This document shows, piece after piece, positions 1 to 11,566 of a stretch of DNA of 64,000 nucleotides (its first letter is position 1; the number at the start of each line of letters is the position of its first letter). Position numbers and translations under genes: made by a program. This DNA comes from Rosa chinensis. Lineage: Eukaryota > Streptophyta > Magnoliopsida > Rosales > Rosaceae. Location of the stretch: assembly GCF_002994745.2 (NCBI RefSeq), contig NC_037092.1, positions 5,384,501 to 5,448,500 on the forward strand, given 5' to 3'. Below the pieces are notes generated by a model. The model worked only from the letters and a program-made list of their open reading frames with translations, searched no databases and was not told the origin of the DNA.

Positions 1-44
1 CAATATATTCTATTCCTAACGTTAAGCCATGACTCACGCTAACA
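1..44 (-). repeat. 3' LTR of copia A (first 44 bp only)
   Basis: On the minus strand it begins TGTTAGCGTGAGTC directly after the polypurine tract. It is identical by eye to 5799-5842. The rest lies left of the window. Confidence 0.9.
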
Positions 45-51
45 CTCCCCC

Positions 52-1968
52 TCAAGTTGGCGCATACACATCAACCATGCCCAACTTGCTTAGTGAGTCA
101 TAGAACGCCTTCCTGGAAACTCCTTTGGTAAGTACATCTGCAAGTTGCTCTTCAGTCGGAACAAAAGGAAAGCTAATAATTTTGGCATCTAGCTTCTCCT
201 TTATAAAGTGACGATCAACCTCCACATGCTTAGTACGATCATGTTGTACTGGATTCTGTGATATGTCAATGGCTGCCTTGTTGTCACAATACAACTGCAT
301 AGTACTTTTGAGTTTGAAACCCAGATCACGTAACAAATTTATCAGCCACAGCAATTCACACACTCCGTGAGCCATACCTCTATACTCAGCCTCAGCACTA
401 GAACGTGCCACAACTTTCTGTTTCTTACTCTTCCATGTAACCAAATTACCTCCCACAAAGGTAAAGTAACCAGATGTTGACCTCCTGTCTGTAATATTTC
501 CAGCCCAATCTGCATCTATGAAGCCACAAACCTCAAGAATATTGTTGTGTTTAGAAAACAGTACTCCCCTTCCTGGAGCTGACTTTAAGTATTTCAAAAT
601 CCGCATAACAGCATCCATGTGACTCTCACTCGGATTATGCATGAACTGACTCACCACACTTACTGCATATGCAACATCTGGTCTAGTATGAGCTAAATAA
701 ATCAAGCGCCCAACTAACCTCTGATAGCGAGCTCGATTAGTAGGTACCTGATCTAGATACTCAGCCAAACCATGGTTCTGCTCAATAGGAGTATCAACCG
801 GTCTACAATCCAACAAACCTGTCTCTGTCAACAAGTCAATAACGTACTTCCTCTGGCACAAATAGATTCCTTCTCTCCCCATGGCTACCTCAATCCCTAA
901 GAAGTACTTAAGTTCACCCAAGTCCTTCATCTCAAACTCAGAGGCTAGCTGTCTTTGTAGTCTATCCATCTCAACAGTATCATTGCCAGTAATTACCATA
1001 TCATCCACATAAATAATTAGAGCTGTTACCTTCCCTTGTTGATGCTTGAGGAACAAGGTATGGTCTGAGTTGCTCTGTCTGTAACCAACCTTCCGCATGA
1101 ATTGTGAAAATCTTCCAAACTAAGCACGAGGTGACTATTTGAGACCATACAGAGATTTTCTCAATCTGCAGACAAAATCACCAAGAGAAGCGACTACATA
1201 CCCAGGTGGAAGGCTCATGTACACTTCCTCGGCTAACTCTCCATGAAGAAACGCATTCTTGACATCAAACTGTCGGAGAGGCCAGTTTAAACTAGCAGCA
1301 AATCAGAGCAGAACCCGAATAGTGTTCATCTTGGCAACAGGGGCAAATGTTTCATCATAGTCTATACCATACGTCTGAGTAAACCCCTTTGCTACAAGGC
1401 GTGCTTTGTACCGATTCACTGATCCATCTGCATTATGCTTCACAGTAAACACCCAACGACAACCTACAGCCTTCTTGCCTTGTGGTGGAGGCATAAATTG
1501 CCAAGTATTGTTCTTCTGCAACGCCTCCATCCCTTTCTCCATTGCCTTCCTCCACTCTGGATTCCCCAACGCATCCTGCACTTTGTTAGGTACTGACACA
1601 GCAGATATTTGATTCACAAATGATTCATATGACTTAGACAACCTCCTGGTGGACATATAATTGGCTACTGGGTATTTTGATTTGGCAGTAAGAGTAGGTT
1701 CATATCTTTTGGCTGATTGATCCCGAGTTGTCTTATTTGGTAACACATATTGCTCAATATTAGACTCACTACTACTAGTACTAGTGGGTGGACATACCTC
1801 AAATGAGTGATCTTCAGAACCAAGAAGCTGTGGGTCAGGGGTAGAAGCGATGGCAGGAGGGGCAGTTGCGTCTTCAACTTCATTTTCAGCCATAGAAACT
1901 GGTGCGTGGATGTTTGGAGCTACTGCTTCAAGAGGTGGCGAGCTGATGGTCTCATCTAGATCCGTCAA
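52..1968 (-). pseudogene. copia A reverse transcriptase and RNase H, interrupted by stops
   Basis: The segment from 1968 to 1303 holds the linker and the RT start (the [10 protein letters not shown] motif). A TGA at 1303-1305 interrupts it. The same frame continues through the [13 protein letters not shown] region to LYGLK, where two TAG codons lie at about 1122-1139, then through the catalytic YVDDMVITGND at about 1011-979. RNase H follows (ARSSAEAEY, CDNKAAIDI, DRTKHVEVDRHF), and the frame ends at 52. All core motifs are visible, so the decay is by point changes rather than deletion. Confidence 0.92.
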
Positions 1969-3154
1969 AATACCTCCTGCCTGTGTGACTTCTTCTCCTG
2001 TTTCTGATTCCTCCCCCTCTCCATGATACAGTTCTTCAAAATATGAATTCTCCCCCTGAAGAGGAAAAATAACTCATGTCCTCAAAGAAGGTAACATCCA
2101 TAGTGACATAGTACTTCCTGGTTGGGGGATGATAGCACTTGTACCCTTTCTGATAGCCTCTGTAACCAACAAACACACACTTAAGTGCCCGGGCATCCAA
2201 CTTAGACCTTTGGTTTTTAGGGACATGGACAAAAGCAACACAACCAAAGACACGAGCTAGAAGATTATGAAATGAAGGTAGGGAGACATGAGATGCAAGA
2301 ACCTCAAATGGAATTTTTCCCTGAAGGACACTGGATGGAAGACGATTGATAAGATGGGAGGAAGCATGTACGACATCGCCCTAAAGATACTTAGGCATAT
2401 GAGCACTAAAGAGGAGGGCGCGAGCCATATCAAGTAAATGACGATTTTTCCTTTCAGACAAGCCATTTTGTTCTGGTGTTTGTGGACATGTAGTTTGGTG
2501 AACAATCCCATGGGTTTTGAAAAACTCTTGGAAAACATGATTAACATATTCTCCCCCATTGTCAGAACGAAGGACTTTAATGGTGCTATGGTATTGTGTT
2601 TGAACAAGAGTGCGAAAGGTTTGAAAAGCTGGAAATACTTCATCTTTGGTTTTAAGAAGAGCAACCCATGACAATCTCGTACAATCATCAATAAACAACA
2701 CAAAGTATCTCATACCCGATACCGTGGTTTCTCTAGAAGGTCCCCAAACATCAAAATGAATCAACTAAAAAAGAGTAACACTTTTATTAGAAATACTAGG
2801 AGAATAACTAGCACGATGGCTCTTTGCCAAAACACATGTTTCACAATGTAAAATAGACTCATCCACACCAATAAACAAAGTAGGCATGGTTTTTCTCATA
2901 AGACTAAAAGAGGGATGCCCTAAACGGCGATGCCACAACCAAATTTCACTTAGCTTATCAGAACTCGAAGTCAAAGCGGCGCGGGACTGTGCTCCTGGTT
3001 TCTCCCCTGCGTATGTCTGATCCAGATGGAACAACCTGCCCCTCAGATACCCCCGACTGATTATCTCCCTGGTGAGAAGATCCTGAAAAATCACATAAAT
3101 AGGATAAAAGGTTACGGAGCATTTAGACTCAGTATTCAACTGGGGAACAGATAT
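1969..3154 (-). pseudogene. copia A pre-integrase zinc domain and integrase, interrupted
   Basis: The frame carries the pre-integrase HxxxH-CxxC domain (LWHRRLGHPSF, then CETCVLAK), then the integrase core with the first Asp in IHFDVWGP, the second in DNGGEY and the Glu in NGLSERKNRHLL. In-frame TAG codons lie at 3155-3157 (between the protease end and ISVPQLN), 2765-2767 (just before LIHFDVWG) and 2381-2383 (KYL/GDVV). The C-terminal region (VFGCVAFVH, then the VFVGY-like block) continues in the same frame to about 2040. Confidence 0.9.
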
Positions 3155-4429
3155 CTATTGGTGAGACAAATCAGGCACATATAACACATTATGAAGTTCT
3201 AAGGTGGGAGTAATACGAACTGACCCTGACCCTAACACAGGAAAGGCCTCACCATTGGCATTGGTTACATAGGACACTTGTGGGGAAGACAATTCAATAA
3301 AGTATGATTTGTCATAAGTCATATGATCGGAGGCACCAGAATCAATAATCCATGTATCAGAACCAACAAAGTTAGAAACCTTTAAAGCCATACCAATTTT
3401 ACCTCGACCAGCTATAGAGGCTGTAGGAGTAGCTCCACCTACTGTATGATGATCTTGGCCAGTCACTCCATAGAAATCTGGTTCTTGGACCAACTGAACC
3501 GCAACCGCTTTCCCTTTAGGACGATAACCTTGCTTCTTAGGTTTAAGGTGTGGGTTCAACTTCCAACAAGTCTCCTGAACATGCCCAAGGTCGTTGCAAT
3601 AAGTACATTGAGGACGAGGAAGGTTGGTGAAGCCTTGTGGGAAACCTTGCTGATGAAGTGGGGCTGAACTCTGCTGCTGAAGGAAAGGTGCCGGTGACTT
3701 GGCCTGAATGGCGAGGCTAGATACTTCAACCTGTGCATGTTTGACACTTTCCTGCTGAGACTCATCCTTACGGATGTATGTAAAAGCTGTGGTCAAACTA
3801 GGAGGGTCTGTCATTCTGAGCAATTCTCCCTTGGCACTGCTATGCTTCTCATCAAGCCCTCTCAGGAATACATGAACCCGTTCTAACTCCTTCTCCTTCT
3901 GGTACCACACAAGATCTTCCTGATTCTTGATCTTGCAAGGACGCTTCTGATCAATCTCCGCCCATACATTCTTCAGCTTGGTGAAATACACAGCTACTGG
4001 TTGCCCATTCTGTTGCATACTAGCAGCTTTACACATCAATTCATGAACCTGTATAAAATCAGACTCATTGGTATACAGATCCCCCAATGTCTTCCATATT
4101 GTTTCAGCAGTCTCACACTCTTCCACCAACTGTAAAACATCTTCAGTCATGGCTTTGAACAGAAGAGCCATCACAGATCCATCATCATCCTCCCACTTAG
4201 CATAGGCTTCCACATCTTCCTCACTAGGAGTTTTGGTTGTTCCATTCACATGCCCCATCTTGTGTATGCCACGAAGATGGACAGACATAATCTTCTTCCA
4301 TGTTCGAAAATTGGTACCATTGAGTTTCATACCACCAAAAGAACCACCATCTGAACTTCGAACAGAAACCTCAATCTTTTGGACCTCATTGACCTTAGAA
4401 CTCGGTCCTTCACTATCATCACCCCCCAT
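3155..4429 (-). CDS. copia A gag and protease (424 residues, open)
   Basis: This is the retrotransposon capsid polyprotein. The N terminus has the LNGTNFRTWKKIM signature of plant copia gag (UBN2-type domain). A zinc knuckle, CTYCNDLGHVQETC, lies near residue 275, and the aspartic protease active site WIIDSGASDHM near 365. The ATG at 4427-4429 gives the usual gag start (MGGDDSEG). The frame is intact, but the downstream pol frame is not. The leader upstream carries a nested hAT element. Confidence 0.9.
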   Translation of the reverse strand: MGGDDSEGPSSKVNEVQKIEVSVRSSDGGSFGGMKLNGTNFRTWKKIMSVHLRGIHKMGHVNGTTKTPSEEDVEAYAKWEDDDGSVMALLFKAMTEDVLQLVEECETAETIWKTLGDLYTNESDFIQVHELMCKAASMQQNGQPVAVYFTKLKNVWAEIDQKRPCKIKNQEDLVWYQKEKELERVHVFLRGLDEKHSSAKGELLRMTDPPSLTTAFTYIRKDESQQESVKHAQVEVSSLAIQAKSPAPFLQQQSSAPLHQQGFPQGFTNLPRPQCTYCNDLGHVQETCWKLNPHLKPKKQGYRPKGKAVAVQLVQEPDFYGVTGQDHHTVGGATPTASIAGRGKIGMALKVSNFVGSDTWIIDSGASDHMTYDKSYFIELSSPQVSYVTNANGEAFPVLGSGSVRITPTLELHNVLYVPDLSHQ

Positions 4430-4562
4430 TGCAACAATACAGTAGTAAAATCACACAATATGCAGCGAAATGAAAGAGACAGAAGTACGATTTATCAAAA
4501 ATAAGAGAACTCCTTCTTTTTTCTTTTTTTTTGAAACCTGTTGCAGGTTGACCTGTTGCACG

Positions 4563-5143
4563 TAGGGATGACAATGGGGCGGGTTGGAGATGGGGATCAC
4601 AATACCATCCCCATCTCCGGGGTCATTTTCTACCCCCATCCCCGCCCCAATCCCCAATAAAAATATATTGGGGATTCCCCGTCCCCATCCCCATTGGGGA
4701 CTAAACCTCCATACCCGCCCCAAATCCCCAATAAGAATTTAATAAATAAAATAATTTTTTTCTCATATTACCTTTTTAAAATCAAAATCTACAACAAATA
4801 AATTTAAAATATAATTAAATTCATAAATCATAATTCAGTGAGTACAAAAGTCAAAACACTATTAAAGTAAAAATGTAGTCATTAAAGTAAAGTAGTAAAT
4901 GTATATATTTGTGATTTATATTATAAAAAATAAATTTATATATATATAAATTAAATATATGTATATATCATTGGGGCGTGTTTGGGGATGGGGATCACAA
5001 TACCATCCCCGCCCCATCCCCAATCTTAGATAGCGGGGATTGGGGATCCCCATCCCCATTCCCCATTTGTCCCCGAATTCTCCTCCCATTAGGGGCGGGT
5101 ATCCAATGGAGCTCCGCCCCACTGGGGATTTTTGCCATCCCTA
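4563..5143. mobile_element. hAT non-autonomous element (GGGGAT-rich MITE), copy 1
   Basis: Terminal inverted repeats TAGGGATGACAA and TTGCCATCCCTA bound 581 bp. An exact 8-bp target duplication, gttgcacg, lies at 4555-4562 and 5144-5151; the 8-bp size is diagnostic of hAT. Subterminal regions are dense in GGGGAT/ATCCCC runs around an AT-rich core with no coding potential. It is nested in the untranslated leader of copia A, so it jumped after that element. Confidence 0.93.
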
Positions 5144-5671
5144 GTTGCACGGGTTGACTTGTTGCTTGGGCGATCTGGTAATCAAGGGTGACTTCAGTCT
5201 TGAACAGAGGAAGCTGACGTTGGTCGGAAAGAGAGAGCCGGCGTCGGTCTGGTATGAGATCAAGGGAAGACCGGTCTGGTACGGGTCTGGTATGTGAGAT
5301 GAAGGGACGAGAACGACGCCGGGAGCAAGAACCGGGGCCGGAGACTGGAGGATCGATCGGACTGAAGGGACGACCGGACTCGGACGCGTGTTGGACAGAA
5401 GCAGGCACGGCGTCGATCTGGGCAGCGACGGAGTATCCGGACGCGAAGTCGATCTGGGCAGCAGGGTAGAGGAGAGCGACACGGCCTGGGCTCGTCCTTG
5501 GTTTGACTTGACAAAGGTCGGTCTCTAAAAATGAGATGAAGACCAGTCTTGAATTAAAGGTAGAGAACGACAAAAACAACCCTAACAAAGGGGTTTGGTT
5601 TTGTATAAATTCCTCGGACTTGAGGAAAAAATTGGACAACTAAGGAGACAAAGTCCCCTCTCGGATCTTTT
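5144..5671 (-). other. copia A leader (5' untranslated region)
   Basis: This is internal retrotransposon sequence between the primer-binding site and gag, C/G-rich in 5200-5500. Several overlapping frames are open on both strands, but none has family motifs, and I read them as chance frames in GC-rich leader. Confidence 0.7.
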
Positions 5672-5684
5672 CTCTGATACCAAG

Positions 5685-5842
5685 TCAAAGAGAACAAGAT
5701 AGAGAATGAATTTTCTGATATTTGATTCATCTCACAGTGGAGGTATATAAAGTAGATTACAGAAATACAACAGGTAAGTACTAACTACCAAATAATTACA
5801 ATATATTCTATTCCTAACGTTAAGCCATGACTCACGCTAACA
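5685..5842 (-). repeat. 5' LTR of copia A
   Basis: It begins TGTTAGCGTGAG at 5842 (minus strand) and ends next to the primer-binding site at 5672-5682. Length is about 158 bp. A TATA-like stretch (TATATA, at about 5744-5749 read on either strand) lies within it. The inner boundary is uncertain by a few bases because no clean CA is seen there. Confidence 0.8.
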
Positions 5843-6232
5843 ATCAAGGCTGACACAAGATTTTGCATCAAGGTAGCATTGCAATTTGAAAGAGTCGACC
5901 TTGTTACCTTGATATTTCTGCAAGTATTTATTCACTCTTCTCACAAATTCTTGGCTCTGCTGCTGTACTTCGTATCGTGTTAACTATTTGCTCCCGAAAT
6001 CGTTGAAATCGAATTCAAGACTGCGCCTCGTTAGTATTGGATGAGTCAGGTGCCTCCATTGAGGGGAAACCAGGGGTAGCTTTGCACTGCGTCTTATAGA
6101 GGTTGCAATGACACTGTGGATTCCAAAATGTAATTTGGCAACTCGGTAATTCTGCATCTTCTACTTTCTTCTTGCTAACTGGACACAACCACAGCTTAAT
6201 TTTCTACGTAATTCGTCATTCGAATTCGATGG
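5843..6232 (-). pseudogene. F-box/LRR gene remnant, unit 1
   Basis: It is nearly collinear with the F-box end of the unit 2 copy at 27913-28263, including the segments encoding the N-terminal F-box (RRC..TELP, QWRDLTHP region). The initiator ATG of unit 2 is GTG here. Copia A cuts the gene at 5842, and the LRR half would lie left of the window. The family acts as the substrate receptor of SCF ubiquitin ligases; this copy cannot be functional. Confidence 0.75.
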
Positions 6233-6618
6233 AGTAGATGGAGAAAACCCTAATGAGTCCAAGCTTTAAACTCTAATGAATTTGGGCCTCCTTTGCCTTG
6301 AGGATTTGACTAGGGCACCCAGGCCTGGGCTATCAATGACACCAGAGCCACTTTTGGTCGTCACGTCTTTTATAAAAAAAAAAATAATAATAATAAATAA
6401 ATAAATGTTTTTTATTTTCCCCTTATGTTGGTAACCAAAAGTAAACCAATGATGATTCATTTCTGTCAAAACCCCAAGTTCTCGGCAAGGAAATGTCTTT
6501 ATTTCGGACGATGATGCTCTTCCAGAAGTTATTGCATAGTGAACATAACACAGTGAAATGGTTTTCGAATATGGGGTCTTTTATTTGTCATTATTAGAAC
6601 ACTATCTACTCATCTATA
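6233..6618. other. Spacer of the F-box-LOX unit
   Basis: No gene seen. The block from about 6481 to 6618 recurs at about 47000-47160 and 57001-57140, so it is part of the tandemly duplicated unit. Confidence 0.7.
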
Positions 6619-6636
6619 TTTTATTGTGTTAACTAT

Positions 6637-7616
6637 TTTTTTTTTGAAATAGAAGTTAAATTCATTAGATCAACAGCAAAAAAGCTGAAGTCTATCAAAA
6701 CTTACATAAGAAGTCCGGCGAGAAAATCCGGAGTACCTATCTAAGCTAAAGCAAACCTTTAAAGATCACTGGGACGCTCACATTTAAGCGAGCCTATACA
6801 AGAATGAAAAAAACCTCGCCTCCTACGGAAAGAAATCATTCAACTAGCCCTCACTTGCCAATCACGCAATTGTGGTACAAACAAGAAACTAGAAACGTCA
6901 TAGAAGACTCATAGAAGTTAATCCACCCTCAAACAGTCTCATACCCTAATACAATTAGGGCCCAGCTTGCCTTGATCTGAGCCCAAGCCCGGAGGCCCAA
7001 ACCCAAATCAAACCTTGCCTAGCAAGAATAGGCCCCTGCCCCATTAGCCCAAGGGTGAGCCCAGGCCCATAAACCCAAGCCCAAACCCGAGCCAACGAGG
7101 GAGGAGCATCCCTACTCACTGTTCCTTTGTCGCCACCGCTGATCTGTCCGGCGATGCACCATACCTCTGGCGGTCGGCTTCTCCATCCGTGCCTCACCAT
7201 CGCGGCAAACACCACCAAAAGCTCCGCCTGCTACCCTACAATGGATCCCTCAGCAACGATTGGAAAGCTGCCCACTGTTCGAACCCCGACCGCTCAGCCA
7301 AACACGATTAGATCGCCGCCCCTACAAGCACGATCCGCCGCAACACAACCTCAATCGCAGTAGCCGAGAGCCGCCTAGCTAAGAGTCCGACCTCAACCTG
7401 TTTTCCGTCGAGCACTCCACCCAAACAGCGACGCCACCGAACAAGAAGACCCCGCCCTCGTTGTCGCCGTCTCTGCAGCCTGGTCAGGGGACCCCTAGAT
7501 CGCCGCTGCCACTACACGAAACCCTAGGTGGGTTTCGCCTCTCGAGATCACCCCGGAAAGCGCGGAGGTCCTCGCTTTGAAAGTAGACTGCATTAAAAGA
7601 ATGAAAATATGTTTAG
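6637..7616 (-). mobile_element. Short non-LTR retroelement, copy 1
   Basis: It is flanked by an 18-bp direct repeat, ttttattgtgttaactat, at 6619-6636 and 7617-7634, and ends on the minus strand in an A-tail after CTTCTATTTC. These are hallmarks of target-primed reverse transcription. It is near-identical to 13643-14586 in inverse orientation. The sense strand starts with GCGAGGACCTCCGCG and has a GC-rich first half with an 87-residue open frame shared by both copies. No reverse transcriptase is encoded, so it needs a LINE in trans. Between the right target duplication and the shared start lie about 39 bp absent from copy 2. Confidence 0.85.
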
Positions 7617-7634
7617 TTTTATTGTGTTAACTAT

Positions 7635-8993
7635 GGGTTTTAGTCTTTTAGACAAATGCCTTATTATTGTCACTTTGGCTCTCTTATTTCTTAATTTATT
7701 GGTGTCGTCTTTCCGATACATCGCTTCGAGATGGTTCTCAATTTATGTGGGACCAATCACTATGGTATAAACAGTTTTTACTCTGTTTGTTTATTTTCTC
7801 GTTATTTGTCTAAAATCAGAAGAACATGCAAAACATATTCGTGAAAGGTCTAGTATACCAGGAATTATTATCTACCTCGTTTCTACTAATTTATTAGTGT
7901 AACATGATGTCTATATGTTTGTCTCTTGTTATTTGTCTGAAATAAAATAAAAAAAGAGTATGCAAAACATATTCATAAAAGGTCGAATCATTACCTACCT
8001 TTGTTCTATTTTATTAGTTTCAAATATTTGTTTATTTTCTCGTTATTTATCATGCAAAACATATTCATGAAAGATCTAGTATACTAAGAATCATTACCTA
8101 CCTTATTTCAATGTATTAGTTTAAAATGATGTCTCTATATCTATTTCTTTGGATGAATCCACGTCTAGTATCTAAGTACTAGAAGCAAAAAATCAAATAG
8201 ATTAATGATCTGCAAATGAGACGGCTATGACATATCCAACAAATTTTACTTATCATTTCTCACATTGCATGGGAAACTAATATTCTAGTTCAGAACCAAA
8301 TCTACAATAACAATAATAATATGATTAAGGAATAACAGAGAAACAATAGTCTAGTGATGTCTTACGAGGTTTTCTATTGACTGAGAAAAGTATTACCGTC
8401 CATGCATCAAATTAGTGACTGAACATTGAATTAGAGAAGAAAAGGTATGAGGATAAGAATAACTATCCTTTCTTTATCAACCTTGTCACCATTTTCAGCT
8501 AAATTATTATTAGGAAGGAGGTATTTAAAGTTTTAGGGGCTAGCTTTTGACAATGTACACTGAGAACTGAAAGGAGATTCTTAATTATAGTACTAATTTG
8601 GCTATTAGCAATTCTTTACAGTCAGCTATGTCTTAAAACATGTTTTTATCTGTACAGTAGCCCTAACTAGCCCTAGGTCGGTTCGAAGAGGCTGGTGTTA
8701 GGGTTATTTAGCTTCGTCATTACAATTTTCTGTTAAACCTTGTTTCCCTCACGTTCTGAGAAGTTCTAATTTTAAAGGAAAAGGCTAGAGGATGATCCAA
8801 ATCTAGAAATTAATTCGCCGGACAGATCGATCGATGACGTACGTTGGACACTTTCAATTATACAATTTTTTTCAATTTTGTTTTTCTTTTCTTTGGCTGT
8901 AGAAGTAAATTGACTATTTGACAAAGATGTGGCTGTAGAAGCATTCAACCACACAAGTACATAGCTTCAACTAGTACTATTTGAGCACCGCGC
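7635..8993 (+). other. LOX upstream region, unit 1
   Basis: No gene seen. Blocks match the regions upstream of the other LOX copies (for example 8500-8800 with 47780-48070 and 63770-63870). A segment with GACGTACGTTG near 8835 is also present at about 29189 and 48078, a candidate conserved promoter element. Confidence 0.6.
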
Positions 8994-10937
8994 GTGGCAT
9001 TTAGAATGGGCTCATTTTTGGTAGAAGCACCTGATTTCAATTCACCCAGTTCAAAACCAGCATTCCTAATGATCCATAAGCTTTCTTCTGCCATTTTATT
9101 GTCTTCAACAAATAAGAGAAGTAGATTCCAGTTACAGAGGAGGAAGAATATGGCAACAGTACCAGTGGCCTTTAATGCAGCAACCAATGGTGCTCTTTCT
9201 CATGTGGACATGGTGGCATCCTGTCTAGTTCTTGCTCCAGAAAAGCCCGAAGTGACTTTTGAACTCACTGCGTTAGCCACTGTGAAGAAAATTAACCAGA
9301 AGTTACATGTCAATGACACAATGCTTCATTGGTTCCGCCATCAAAAACACAAAGATCACAAGGGTGTTGTAGTCCTACAGCTTGTTAGTGCTCAAATTGG
9401 TCCGAGTGAGTATTTGATTAATTTACTGTTGACTGTTGATTAAGTGTTACTTGAATATATTATGAATTTTTCGTTAACTAATTTGTACATGTCAAAACAT
9501 ATTAAGAAGGGAAGAAGCCAAAGCTAAGTGAGGAAGCTGTATTGTATTGGACAAAGAATCCAAAAATGGGTGATGATAAGAACACGTACCAAGTCAAGTT
9601 TGTGGTGGACTCAACATTTGGGATGCCAGGAGCAATTACAGTGAGTAACCGATATGACAAGGAGTTCTATTTGGATAGCATCGACATTCAAGGTGGTGTT
9701 CATTTTGCCTGCAACTCTTGGGTTCAACCGGATCAGAAGTCTAAATGTCTAATGCCGGGAAAAGAATCTTCTTCTCTACTAAGGTGCTTGTTACAGTTAC
9801 ATACTGGCATAACAAGAAAGAGCATTAATGGTGTTGATTTTGATAACCTTGAATATCATTGCAGGCATACTTACCCAATGATACACCAGCTGGGCTGAAA
9901 GAGCTAAGAGAAATGGAGCTGATTCAACTGAGGGTGATGGGAATGGGCTTAGATTGCGATCTGATAGAATATACGACTACGCCACTTACAATGACATTGG
10001 AAATCCAGATGAGGGAATTAAGTACATGAGACCAACCCTTGGAGGAAATTTTCACCCACACCCTAGACGTTGTCGAACTGGACGCCCTCCAACCAAGACA
10101 GGTGAGTATGCATCAGTTAGAGTTTGGGGCCAAAATGATCGTCTAACATGTTATGACCTTATTTGCAACATTTATAGGTATCCATGTAGCTCCTCTAAAT
10201 GTCCAAGTTGGGAATGCATGTGAGGGAGGGTGCATGTTTATTTGATATACATTGTCAGCCCATTTCCTTTGAAACTGGTTGTCTAACATGGTGTATATAT
10301 AATGTTTAGTGTACAGTTGATATTCATATTCAAAATGCAACAGATAAGGCTATGGAGTCACCGATGAGTGAATTTGCTACAATCTATGTGCCAAGAGATG
10401 AAGAGTTTGAGCAGCCCAAACAAGAAGCTCTTGATGGGGGAAAGTTGAAAGGAATTGTCCGGAATATAATTCACACACTTTCAACAATTACCACAGATAG
10501 AAATGTCAATGGGTATCCAGACATCAATGGTCTGTTTACAGATTCGTCTTCACCTAAATCCAAGACCCAGCCAGGAACTCAAATCTTGAACAAAGTCCAA
10601 GAATTCCTCAAATTTGATCCCCCAATATTAAACTCCAGTGAGCAAATATTATTATCAAGTCCTTCGCATTCTTATACAGGAAGCTCGATTTTCAAGAATA
10701 TAACGATACAAACCATGAAATTACTTGTCTAAATTTCAGGGGACACATATTGTTTGCCAGATGACCGATTTGGGCTCCAAAGGCATAAACCCTCTAAGCA
10801 TAGAAAGGCTCAAGGTTTTCCCACCAGTAAGTAAACTTGAACCCTCCATGTATGGTCCTCAAGAATCAGCACTCAAGGAAGAACATATAATAGACCAACT
10901 AAATGGCATGTCTATACAACAGGTATATATAGTTTAG
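8994..10937 (+). pseudogene. LOX: Lipoxygenase copy 1, 5' half only
   Basis: Exon 1 encodes a Ser/Arg-rich plastid-targeting leader and the start of the PLAT/LH2 beta-barrel (KGVVVLQLVSAQIGP). The ATG seen in the stub at 29571 is GTG here (8994), and the next in-frame ATG is at 9006. Exon 2, about 9510-9780, has [17 protein letters not shown]. Exons 3 to 5 reach PLSIERLKVFPP and [12 protein letters not shown], ending at about 10921. Exon 3 has a 1-nt deletion (QLRVMG versus QLRGDGTG), and the exon 2 end is frameshifted. No exon with the iron-binding histidines follows, so it has no catalytic domain. Confidence 0.9.
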
Positions 10938-11558
10938 CTAAATGGAAATTGATAGTTATTTTGTGCAATGATAATCTATATTGTATATAGAACTACCAAG
11001 AATATTGGTCACAATAACTCCCAAGATTTTTCATGATGGTCAACATCACCGGAACGAGTCGTATTCTTGTCTTTCTTCTTCATTGTTGATCGATGTTACT
11101 TGAAAAACATCATAGAATTTTAGTTCAATCTTAACTAGGAGTACTTTTGTAATATATATCTATTAACTAAAACTTTTTTTTTTTTTGGTCTAATATTAAC
11201 TAGGAGTTCAATCCATAAGAATTTATAAACGAGACCATTAGAAAAAATTGAAGTTAACTAGTCATATTGAAATTATCGAGGAACAATTAGGAAAAAATGG
11301 AGGAGAAAGAAGGAGAAGAAATCAGAGATAGAAGCTTGAAGCTAATGGCGAAGTGAAATGTTTGCTTCAAATCAGGTGGATCTTCATACCAATGCTTGGA
11401 TGGATTGGTTAAACATATTTTATTATTTGAATAATTTGTTCTCCAAAATTAGCTCAAGATATATAGCAAGTCCCAAGCTTGTTTTAGCAAGACTTTTATT
11501 TTATATTTTATTTTATTTAGGAGCAGGACTTGTTTCCGATAAAGTTTATTCTGAAAGT
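10938..11558. other. Region after truncated LOX copy 1
   Basis: No gene seen. The first 60 bases (intron after LOX exon 5) recur imperfectly at 12421-12485, so 10990-12420 looks inserted into, or duplicated with, the LOX intron. Confidence 0.5.
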
Positions 11559-11566
11559 TTTGGGTC

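Larger units (their letters stand above)
1..5842 (-). mobile_element. Ty1/copia LTR retrotransposon A, decayed, left end cut by the window
   Basis: Seen: the 44 bases at the left edge recur at 5799-5842 as the outer end of an LTR. Next to the left copy, on the minus strand, is a polypurine tract (TTGAGGGGGAG, about 45-55). At 5672-5682 a primer-binding site reads TGGTATCAGAG on the minus strand, the usual initiator-tRNA-Met site of plant copia elements. Gag-protease, integrase, reverse transcriptase and RNase H follow in copia order on the minus strand. The open frame is broken by about six in-frame stops, so it is non-autonomous now. The right end lies inside an F-box remnant; the left flank and most of the 3' LTR are outside the window, so the target duplication cannot be checked. 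Confidence 0.95.

Noticed and set aside
5140..5514. Arg/Ser/Pro-rich proteins in several frames
   Set aside because: GC-rich copia leader open in many frames; no start context or motif.
6955..7363. Conserved protein shared with 13861-14266
   Set aside because: The similarity is because both are copies of one retroelement. Frames are open on both strands and lack family motifs.
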